Source: FEN-680 sp036845225
Lineage (GTDB): Bacteria > Actinomycetota > Geothermincolia > Fen-727 > Anoxymicrobiaceae
DNA length: 39,227 bases
Direction: 5' to 3'
NCBI GenBank assembly: GCA_036845225.1
Contig: DAIUEJ010000026.1
Span: forward strand, 1 to 39,227
Shown here: piece after piece, positions 24,196-30,731 of the stretch
Layout of the letters: the number at the start of each line of letters is the position of its first letter
How positions within the stretch are numbered: the first letter of the stretch is position 1
Notes under the pieces: model-generated
The model's database searches: none
What the model was told of the DNA's origin: nothing
What the model saw: the letters and a program-made list of their open reading frames with translations, nothing else
Translations under genes and position numbers: made by a program

Positions 24196-24211
24196 CATAA
24201 TATATATTATG
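24196..24211. repeat. Perfect 16-bp palindrome
   Basis: CATAATATATATTATG is its own reverse complement. It overlaps TTTACA (24192-24197), which with TATAGT (24217-24222) could be a promoter with a long 19-nt spacer; it could be an operator. Confidence 0.55.
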
Positions 24212-24323
24212 GGACATATAGTAGTGCACGTACTTTCGAGCGGCTTTCTCCCTAAATGAACTCGTCAGAGCCCTCAGGACGCGCTGTAGATGCTGCGCAA
24301 GGCGATTCTGGGGTGATTTGCGC

Positions 24324-24329
24324 TATCAT
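24324..24329 (+). promoter_or_regulatory. Putative -10 box before the ABC permease
   Basis: TATCAT, followed about 12 nt later by the ATG of a 34-codon reading frame that overlaps the permease start. No -35 seen. Confidence 0.3.
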
Positions 24330-24341
24330 ATCCACCGAGTC

Positions 24342-24446
24342 ATGAAGACAATCTGCGCGGTTCCGCGTTTCAAGCCCTTGAACGCGGCCTTGCAAGCATT
24401 CGTCTGTATTGTTGTGACCAATAGACTTTTAGGATCCAGGTCCTGA
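24342..24446 (+). CDS. Possible upstream small ORF overlapping the permease start
   Basis: 34-codon frame (MKTICAVPRFKPLNAAL then a hydrophobic ALQAFVCIVV stretch) whose TGA stop (24444-24446) overlaps the permease ATG (24446-24448) as TGATG. The permease has only a weak ribosome site, so this could couple translation. No ribosome site precedes this ORF, and it could be chance. Confidence 0.25.
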   Translation: MKTICAVPRFKPLNAALQAFVCIVVTNRLLGSRS

Positions 24447-26839
24447 TGAAATATATAAAACGACCCGAGAAGAACTCCATGCGCATCAAGCTGGTGCGGG
24501 AGATCCTCGGCGCCAAGGTGCGGTTCATCGCAATAACCCTGGTCGTCATGATCGGGGTCATGATATTCATCGCTTCCTCGATGTCCTACCGGAACCTCAA
24601 GACCTCTTACGAATACACCTACGAGAAACTTAACTTTGCGGACTTTCAAGTAAAGGCTGACAAGATCCCGCCGTACGTGGTTGAGAAGGCCGCGAAGATA
24701 CCCGGTGTCACCATGATGACGCCTCGCGTCAGGAAAGACCTCTCCATCGTGATGCCGAACGGGAAAAAGCTGGTGGGCAGGACGACCGGCATCCCTATCG
24801 AGCGCCCCCTGGTCGACGACCTGCTCGTCAAGAAAGGCAGGTTTTTCGAGAAAGGCGACCAGCACGTCTGCATCGCGGAGTCCCACTTCGCCGATTTCTA
24901 CAACCTCAAGCCGGGTGACACTCTGCAGTACGTCCGCCAGGGCGTGAACGTCCCCATCAAGATCGTGGGCATCGCGGGCAACCCGGAGTACCTCGTGCTC
25001 GCTGGCGAGAAAGGCGACTTCAGCCCGATGCTCTCCTCCTCCACCATGGCGATACTGTGGGTGCCTCTGGCCGACGGGCAGTGGATGGCCGACCTGCCCA
25101 ACGCCTACAACCAGGCTGTCTTCAAGGTCAAGGACTACGGCAAGGTCGATACCCAGATCGCCAAGGCCGAGTCGATAATGAAGAACACCGGCATCCTGGA
25201 GATCATCACCAGGGATGAGAACCAGGGCAACAAGATGCTGCAGATGGACCTCAAGGGCATGCAGAGCTTCGCACTGTTCTTCCCCCTGCTCTTCCTCGGT
25301 ATCGCATGCTTCAGCATCTACATCCTCCTGAGCAGGCTGGTGTATACCCAGCGCCCCTTTATCGGCGTGATGAGGGCGATGGGATACAAACAGAGCCAGA
25401 TACTCGAACACTACCTGTCTTTCGCGTTGATCATAGGGGTCCTGGGAGCCTTCATGGGCGCTCTCTTCGGCTACGCGCTCTCCTATTTCATCACCAGCGT
25501 GTACGCCCAGACCCTGGGCTTCCCGCTGGTCAGGATCAAGACTTACTGGTCCATCCTGGGCGAAGGCATGGCTCTGTCGCTGCTGTTCTGCGCGTTCGCA
25601 GGCTTCGTGCCGGCCATGAAGTCCGCCAGGCTCGACCCATCGAAGGCCATGCGGGGCGAGACCCTCGAGGTGGTGTTCAGGCGCCCGTTGCTCGAGCGGA
25701 TAATCCCTCCGCTGAAGAAGCTTCCCATGTTCCTGAAGGTCCCCATACGTAACATGTTCCGCAACAGGCGCAGGACGGCTTTCACGCTCCTGGGACTCAC
25801 CTTCTCCGTCATGATCGTCCTGGTTTTCCTCGGGGTCTTGAACACCGCCGGGGACGCCCTCAATAGAGGATTCAACCTCAATAACCGTTTCGACATGGTC
25901 GCGATATTCCTCGGCGGACGTGACGCCGCGGTCATCAACCGCATTCAGCGTATCGACGGCGTCGCAAAGGTCGAGCCGTCCACCGGATACAGCTGCAGGC
26001 TGGTCTGGGACGGAGGCGCCGCCGATACCGTCATGATGGGGCTCGAGCCCAACACCTCCATGAGGAGCTTCTTCACTCCGGACAAAAAGGAGGTGCGGCT
26101 GACCGACAACCACATCCTCCTTAACCAGTTCTACCACTTGAAGAAGGGCATACAGGTGGGCCAGAAGGTCACCCTGAAGACGAGCTGGGAATCCAGAGAA
26201 TTCACCGTCGGCCCGTTCATCGAGGAGCCAATGGGAAATGTGATATACGTGCAGCGGAGCGACGCGCAGAAACTGCTGGACTACGGGGTGGCCGCGAGGG
26301 GCAGCTTCTACGTCAAGGCGGTCCCCGGACAGCAGGCCAAGGTGCGCGAGGGGCTCCAGAAGATATCCGGCATGGCGGCCATCATCGACCTGGCGGAGAT
26401 CAAGCGTGAGGTCAGCCAGTACATGAACCTCATGTACGTCATCGTCTACGTGATGCTGGTGTTCGCGCTTCTGATGGCGTTCACCCTCACCTTCAACACC
26501 ATAACCATAAACATCCTCGAGCGTGAGCGCGAGATCGCCACCATCAGGACCATCGGGACCGAGCCATGGAAGATCTCTGCCATGACAACCCTCGAGAACG
26601 TCATCTTCGGACTCCTCGCCATCGTGCCTGGCATCCTTCTGGGGGTGGCGGTGGGACGCTACGCCATGAGCCTTCAACAGACCGATTACATGACTCTCTC
26701 GCTGGTCGTCTACCCGTCGAGTTACTTCCTGGTGGGTGTCGGTATAATCATCATACTGCTCATCTGCCAGGTCCCGTCGCTGCGCTACGTCAAGCGGGTG
26801 GAGCTCGCCACGGCCACCAAGGAGAGGGGCGGCGGGTAG
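24446..26839 (+). CDS. ABC transporter permease with two FtsX domains, no adjacent ATPase
   Basis: 797-aa membrane protein. Layout: N-terminal helix (about 28-48), a large periplasmic MacB_PCD-like domain, three helices (about 280-410, including YTQRPFIGVMRAMGYKQSQIL), then a second half with its own helix, periplasmic domain and three final helices with ERERE-IATIRTIGTEPWKI. Each half is an FtsX domain, so this is a permease of the type seen with LolD- or YtrE-like ATPases, used in lipoprotein, peptide or lipid extraction. The ATPase is not encoded next to it: the upstream side is the gene-poor region, the downstream side an M61-like protein. ATG 24446 is used; ATG 24479 is an alternative. 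Confidence 0.88.
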   Translation: MKYIKRPEKNSMRIKLVREILGAKVRFIAITLVVMIGVMIFIASSMSYRNLKTSYEYTYEKLNFADFQVKADKIPPYVVEKAAKIPGVTMMTPRVRKDLSIVMPNGKKLVGRTTGIPIERPLVDDLLVKKGRFFEKGDQHVCIAESHFADFYNLKPGDTLQYVRQGVNVPIKIVGIAGNPEYLVLAGEKGDFSPMLSSSTMAILWVPLADGQWMADLPNAYNQAVFKVKDYGKVDTQIAKAESIMKNTGILEIITRDENQGNKMLQMDLKGMQSFALFFPLLFLGIACFSIYILLSRLVYTQRPFIGVMRAMGYKQSQILEHYLSFALIIGVLGAFMGALFGYALSYFITSVYAQTLGFPLVRIKTYWSILGEGMALSLLFCAFAGFVPAMKSARLDPSKAMRGETLEVVFRRPLLERIIPPLKKLPMFLKVPIRNMFRNRRRTAFTLLGLTFSVMIVLVFLGVLNTAGDALNRGFNLNNRFDMVAIFLGGRDAAVINRIQRIDGVAKVEPSTGYSCRLVWDGGAADTVMMGLEPNTSMRSFFTPDKKEVRLTDNHILLNQFYHLKKGIQVGQKVTLKTSWESREFTVGPFIEEPMGNVIYVQRSDAQKLLDYGVAARGSFYVKAVPGQQAKVREGLQKISGMAAIIDLAEIKREVSQYMNLMYVIVYVMLVFALLMAFTLTFNTITINILEREREIATIRTIGTEPWKISAMTTLENVIFGLLAIVPGILLGVAVGRYAMSLQQTDYMTLSLVVYPSSYFLVGVGIIIILLICQVPSLRYVKRVELATATKERGGG

Positions 26840-26895
26840 CGGCTCGCAGCCCCTCTCGTCAGCACCCCTCCCCCGCCGCGCCGCGCCCCGCGTTC

Positions 26896-26904
26896 TGTTA
26901 TACT
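26896..26904 (+). promoter_or_regulatory. Extended -10 promoter of the M61-like gene
   Basis: TGTTATACT: TG, one base, TATACT (26899-26904), 32 nt before ATG 26937. The upstream DNA is nearly pure GC with no -35, so the extended -10 probably suffices. Confidence 0.5.
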
Positions 26905-26936
26905 CTCCTGAAAACGTCACGTTGAGAGACAGGCCT

Positions 26937-28715
26937 ATGTTCCATAAACCAAAACGCATCTCCAGCCTGTTCGCGCTCGGGGCAATCGGCCTCGCCGGCC
27001 TGATGCTCCTGGTGCCTGTCGCCGCTCTTCCGGCGACCAATCCCGAGCAGGTGAAGTTCACATTGAAGTCGGACGTGGGCGACTCCACCGCAATCGACGT
27101 CGACTTGAGCTTCAAGATGAGCGGCGGCGAAAAAGCCATTATAAAGCCATCCAAACAGACCGAGCAGGTCGCGGCGTCCGGGGCTGCGCCTTCGTTCGAA
27201 CTGCTCTCGCAGTCGAACCCTTCATTCGCGGTAGAACCTTTGAGCGCGCCCGACGCGGGCTGGACCGTGACAGCAGCTTCAGACGGCGTTATCAAGTTCT
27301 CTTACAAGGTCAAGTTCGCCGGCAACAGTGGAAGCGCCACTGATTCCGGGAACGCTCAGACCACCGGAGAGGCTCCAGGAGGTGTGCTTCCTCCCAGGGC
27401 GATAGTGGAGCAGGACCTGAAGGCATTCAGCGGCTCAGACGCGCTCCTCGCACCACAGAATCAGTCGGGGCAGTATCTCTCCGAAGAGTTCGGTGTGATA
27501 GTCCAGAAGGCGAGCGGTGAGAGCGTGCTCGCACCGTGGTCTACGGCGAGCGACGGCTCTTTCGAGATCGGGTCCAGCGAGGAGCTGCTCTCGAACTTCC
27601 TCGCCTGGGGCAAGATGACCAAGGTCACTCTTCAGCCGGGTGGGCCGACCATCACCGCCGGTTTCGCGGGCGACGTCAACATGAGCGACTCGTCACGCTC
27701 CGCGTACGGCAACGCCATCATGAAGATACACGACGAGATCGAACGCGTGATGGGGCAGCGCCCGGACGAGGCACAGGCGACGGTGCTGGTGACCGGCGCG
27801 GCCAGGTACGGCGTCCGCCAGCCGGCCTCCGAATCACTGCGCGACTCGTTCTTACTGTTCCACGGTGCCAGCACCCTGAAGGGCCCCGCGTCCGCCGCGG
27901 CGTCGCGCGGGTGGTTCGACCTCTGGAACGGAGTGTCTCTTGTCGCTTCCTCCCGCGGCGATGCCGCCTGGATGCAGGACGGGCTCCCATGGTTCTACGG
28001 TTACAGAGTGGCCTCAACCCTTGGAATGCTGGACGCGAACGCCGCCTACCTTCAGTTCAGTGGCGTCTATGCCGACTACCTGACGGATCCTTCGGCCCTC
28101 AAGACCAGCCTTGCCACCGCGCAGAAAAATGGCGGCGCGGGGCGTCTTCTCGCCGCCAAGGGTGCCGCGCTCAGCGCCTCCATGTCGGTGAAGCTCGCCA
28201 AGGAAGCGACCAGCGGCGGCAAGAACATCGAGTGGCTCCTCGGCCAGATGGCAAAGCAGTTCAATCACCTCGAGGGCAAGGACTATGCGGTCGCCAACGT
28301 GAGCGAGATCCTCGAGAAGGCGACCGCAACCAGTTGGGACAGTTTCTTCGCCGGGCGCGTCGGCAGCGCCGACGTGATCGAGGCATCGGAGTTCTCTACC
28401 ACGGATGTGTTCGGCACGGGAGGCGTCGTGGGTGGCCCGCAGAAGCTCTCGGGCAAAGGGTCGGGCAAGAACTGGATCTACCTCGTCATCGCGATCCTCA
28501 TCATCTTCTCCATACCGATCATCTTCAGCGCTTACATCAGGCGCGCGGTCAGGCTGGACATGACGATGCCATCGATACTCCCCGATTTCGACGAGGACGA
28601 GGAGCAGGCCACGCCGGCAGAGCAACCCTCTGCGGTCACGCCGATCGGTGACGGAGGCGACGAGGAAGGCCTCGGCGGCAACGAGAAAGATGGCGGAGAC
28701 TCAGAGGCAGACTAG
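26937..28715 (+). CDS. Secreted membrane-anchored M61-like protein, zinc site lost
   Basis: 592 aa with a signal peptide (about 1-33), a large external region, one C-terminal membrane helix (about 516-538) and an acidic tail of about 50 residues. The external part follows M61 glycyl aminopeptidases: a beta-rich N-domain (GWTVTAASDGVIKFSYKVKF), then SRGWFDLWN (323-331) where M61 enzymes have HExxHLWN, WMQDGLPWFYGY where they have WxxEGFxxYY, and SWDSFFAGRVGSADVIEASEF where they have a FFxxYVxGT-like segment. Both histidines and the Glu of HExxH, and the third-ligand Glu, are gone. It is therefore probably a non-catalytic binding or scaffold protein. Similarity is by eye, so family membership is moderate. 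Its stop overlaps the queC stop. Confidence 0.65.
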   Translation: MFHKPKRISSLFALGAIGLAGLMLLVPVAALPATNPEQVKFTLKSDVGDSTAIDVDLSFKMSGGEKAIIKPSKQTEQVAASGAAPSFELLSQSNPSFAVEPLSAPDAGWTVTAASDGVIKFSYKVKFAGNSGSATDSGNAQTTGEAPGGVLPPRAIVEQDLKAFSGSDALLAPQNQSGQYLSEEFGVIVQKASGESVLAPWSTASDGSFEIGSSEELLSNFLAWGKMTKVTLQPGGPTITAGFAGDVNMSDSSRSAYGNAIMKIHDEIERVMGQRPDEAQATVLVTGAARYGVRQPASESLRDSFLLFHGASTLKGPASAAASRGWFDLWNGVSLVASSRGDAAWMQDGLPWFYGYRVASTLGMLDANAAYLQFSGVYADYLTDPSALKTSLATAQKNGGAGRLLAAKGAALSASMSVKLAKEATSGGKNIEWLLGQMAKQFNHLEGKDYAVANVSEILEKATATSWDSFFAGRVGSADVIEASEFSTTDVFGTGGVVGGPQKLSGKGSGKNWIYLVIAILIIFSIPIIFSAYIRRAVRLDMTMPSILPDFDEDEEQATPAEQPSAVTPIGDGGDEEGLGGNEKDGGDSEAD

Positions 28716-29359
28716 CGCTCGGACCCCAGCGCGCCTTCCCGCAAAACGCAGGCATCGCACCTTCCACAGTGCCGACCTTCCACCGGCGCGTAGCAAGAGA
28801 AGGTGACCTCCCAGGGGACTCCGAGGGCGTCACCCTCGCGCACGATCCCGGGCTTGGACATCGAAATCACCGGCAGCACCAGCTCTATCTCCCTGTCCAC
28901 ACCTGCCCTGCACGCGCAGGCAAGCATCCGCAGGCATTCTTCCCTGCAGTCAGGGTAACCCGCTGCGTCGTCCGCGTTGGGGCCGAAGTAGACACGACTG
29001 ATGTCGAGGGCCGCTGCGGTGCCGAACGCGTACGATACCATCACCAGGTTGCGCCCCGGGAAGAAAGTGGCCGGGACGCCGCACGCCTCTATCTCGGATG
29101 GCGCGCGGTCGAGAGGCACGGGACCATCGGACGACGTCAGCGGGCCACGGTAAGGGAAGTCGAGCTTCACCGTTATCGGTGGTGCGACCCCTGTCGCTGT
29201 GCAGAGCGCTTCAGCGGCACGGCGCTCCTGGGCGCGTGACCGCTGGTTCCAGTCGAAGAAGAGCGCGCGCACCGAAGCGGGCCCTTCTTCGGCGACCGCC
29301 CGGTACAGGCACACCGCGGAATCCATCCCCCCCGAGAGCAGAACCAGTGCCCCGCTCAA
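28712..29359 (-). CDS. queC: 7-cyano-7-deazaguanine synthase
   Basis: Makes preQ0 from 7-carboxy-7-deazaguanine, with ATP and ammonia, on the route to queuosine or other deazapurines. The PP-loop SGGMDS (residues 9-14) is intact. The C-terminal zinc site is seen as FSCYAPVEGRHCGRCDACVLR with four cysteines. FFPGRNLVMVS is the conserved mid-protein segment. 215 aa is normal. The start is TTG 29359, overlapping the stop of the DUF3786 gene (TTGA), so translation is coupled. No queD, queE or queF lies nearby. Confidence 0.93.
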   Translation of the reverse strand: MSGALVLLSGGMDSAVCLYRAVAEEGPASVRALFFDWNQRSRAQERRAAEALCTATGVAPPITVKLDFPYRGPLTSSDGPVPLDRAPSEIEACGVPATFFPGRNLVMVSYAFGTAAALDISRVYFGPNADDAAGYPDCREECLRMLACACRAGVDREIELVLPVISMSKPGIVREGDALGVPWEVTFSCYAPVEGRHCGRCDACVLREGALGSER

Positions 29360-29988
29360 CCCCCCTCCCCTTTCAGCTCCTTGATGAGGCGCGAGGAAAC
29401 TTCCTGGGCGCCCATCCTGAGGTCGAACGCGTTCAGGTGGTGGGTGCTGTTGGAGTCGAAGAGGGCCTGCACCCGCGCGGGGAACTCGTCGTCCCGGCGC
29501 CAGAGGATGATGATCAGCCGCACGTTCGGAAAGAGGGCGAACGAGCAGGAAGCGTCCCCGAAATGCTCCTCTGCCCCGCCCCAGGCCGCGCAGGCTTCCT
29601 TGAACCGCCCGGGGTCCTCGCCGAAAGCATGGGCGAGCGGCTCCTCGACGCTCCGGCGCACCACGGGCTCATAAAAGCGCCCCCCCGGAAGGTCGCGGTA
29701 TGCGAGCCAGTCCCCGGACGGGGCCGTCCCGTCCGTGGTGGACAGGTAGATCACGGAAAGCAGTTTGAGTGAGAACGATGAGACCGGCGGCGAGGCGTCG
29801 ACCTCGACATCCGGGAAGCGCACGGTGACCTCACCGCACAGCACCGGAAGCGACATCTCCCCTGCTCCCGGGCCGCTGCCGAGCCAGCGCGCGCCGGCCC
29901 TGCTCGCGACCTCTTCAGGCTCGGAGTCGCGCAGGATCCTGACCGGTTCGTCGAAAGGGTTCTCGCCTTTGCGGCTTGCAATATCCAT
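29356..29988 (-). CDS. DUF3786 domain protein
   Basis: 210-aa protein matching DUF3786 by its signature: LSVIYLSTTDGTAPSGDWLAYRDLPGG, then PVVRRSVEEPLAHAF, a GGAEEHFGDA turn, LIIILWRRDDEFPARVQALFDSN and HHLNAFDLRM. The family is common in anaerobes and its function is unknown. ATG 29988 is chosen; a longer open frame upstream reads through the dut gene and is not credible. It shares a TTGA overlap with queC and is preceded by an extended -10 promoter. Confidence 0.78.
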   Translation of the reverse strand: MDIASRKGENPFDEPVRILRDSEPEEVASRAGARWLGSGPGAGEMSLPVLCGEVTVRFPDVEVDASPPVSSFSLKLLSVIYLSTTDGTAPSGDWLAYRDLPGGRFYEPVVRRSVEEPLAHAFGEDPGRFKEACAAWGGAEEHFGDASCSFALFPNVRLIIILWRRDDEFPARVQALFDSNSTHHLNAFDLRMGAQEVSSRLIKELKGEGG

Positions 29989-30004
29989 AAGTGACACCAG
30001 GGAG

Positions 30005-30013
30005 ATTCTAGCA
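30005..30013 (-). promoter_or_regulatory. Extended -10 promoter for DUF3786-queC
   Basis: On the minus strand TGCTAGAAT: TG, one base, TAGAAT (30005-30010). It lies between dut and the DUF3786 gene and gives a leader of about 10 nt, so the last two genes may be expressed apart from the nrd operon. Confidence 0.45.
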
Positions 30014-30038
30014 GTTATCGCGGGGGGACGGCTCGTGC

Positions 30039-30476
30039 TCAGATGCCCGTGGAGCCGAAACCCCCCCCTCCGCGCACGGTGTCGTCGAGCTCCTCGACAT
30101 GGAGGAAGTCGGCCCGCTCGACCCTCTGGAAGACGAGCTGGCAGATCTTGTCCCCCTTGCTCACCGTGAACGGCTCCGCCCGGTCGAGGTTGATGAGTAT
30201 CACCTTGATCTCGCCGCGGTAGTGGGAGTCGATGAGGCCGGGAGTGTTGACGATGCTGACGCCGCAGCGCGCCGCGAGCCCGCTGCGCGGCTGGACGAAG
30301 CCGGCGTAGCCTTCGGGGATGGAGACCGCGATGCCCGTGGGGACGAGGGCTCTCTCTCCCGGCCCGAGCACGAGGTCTACCCGGCTCTCGAGGTCGCACC
30401 CGGCGTCGCCCTCGTGAGCGTAGGAGGGTGCCCGCGCTCCCTCATCCAGCTTCTTGAACCTGACGGTAAAAGACAG
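30039..30476 (-). CDS. dut: dUTP diphosphatase, apparent CTG start
   Basis: Hydrolyses dUTP to dUMP and pyrophosphate, keeping uracil out of DNA and feeding dTMP synthesis. All five trimeric-dUTPase motifs are present: DAGCDL, PRSGLA, GLIDSHYRGEI, the KICQLVF strand and GGGGFGSTG near the C-terminus. The first motif lies upstream of the first ATG, GTG or TTG in frame (GTG 30371). The true start is therefore further up; only CTG at 30476-30474 is possible, giving SFTVRFKKLDEGA and a normal 145 aa. AGAGGG lies 8 nt before it. A TAG ending the glutaredoxin gene is 12 nt upstream in the same frame. Confidence 0.88.
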   Translation of the reverse strand: MSFTVRFKKLDEGARAPSYAHEGDAGCDLESRVDLVLGPGERALVPTGIAVSIPEGYAGFVQPRSGLAARCGVSIVNTPGLIDSHYRGEIKVILINLDRAEPFTVSKGDKICQLVFQRVERADFLHVEELDDTVRGGGGFGSTGI

Positions 30477-30488
30477 TTGAGCCGCCCT

Positions 30489-30731
30489 CTAGGCCGCGTA
30501 GTTCGCGATCTCGGTCGGGCGCGGCACGTGGCAGCGCCAGGAATGTATGACGCTCTCGGTGTCGTCGACCAGCACCATCGACGGCGTGCACAGCACGCTG
30601 TGGAAGGCGGCTTCCGCCAGCCCCTCAGCCTGGTCCATGTCGTAGAGCCTGCTGAAGGGAAACTGGTTCGCGACTTCCTTAGCCGCCGGACAGTTCGGAC
30701 AGTTTTCTTTCACGAATACCTTTAACAACAT
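30489..30731 (-). CDS. Glutaredoxin-like protein (NrdH-like partner of NrdD)
   Basis: 80-aa thioredoxin-fold protein with a CPNC redox pair (Cys11 and Cys14), a TPS cis-proline segment (CTPSMVLV) and LYDMDQAEGL. Placed directly after nrdD, whose 3' end it overlaps by 53 nt, it most likely supplies electrons to the anaerobic reductase, as in the NrdD subtype that uses a glutaredoxin-like protein instead of formate. ATG 30731 is the only good start. The stop lies 12 nt from the presumed dut start. Confidence 0.83.
   Translation of the reverse strand: MLLKVFVKENCPNCPAAKEVANQFPFSRLYDMDQAEGLAEAAFHSVLCTPSMVLVDDTESVIHSWRCHVPRPTEIANYAA

Larger units (their letters stand above)
23999..24341. other. 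AT-richer gene-poor region with inverted repeats
   Basis: About 340 nt without a credible gene. It holds a perfect 6-bp inverted repeat TCTATT-ttc-AATAGA (24028-24042) just upstream of the GNAT gene, a 16-bp palindrome at 24196-24211, and a GGAGGAG ribosome-site-like sequence near 24146 followed by TTGAAAGAGTAA, which stops after three codons. The composition is clearly lower in GC than the flanking genes. It may be a decayed gene or a regulatory region. Confidence 0.5.

Noticed and set aside
24326..27295. Uninterrupted 989-codon minus-strand reading frame
   Set aside because: It lies antisense to the FtsX-type permease and the start of the M61-like gene, both with clear domain structure. 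The long opening is a by-product of GC-rich third positions; its translation has no recognisable domain.
29989..30399. N-terminal extension of the DUF3786 gene
   Set aside because: It is antiframe to dut, Arg/Pro-rich and unrelated to DUF3786; ATG 29988 starts the conserved part.
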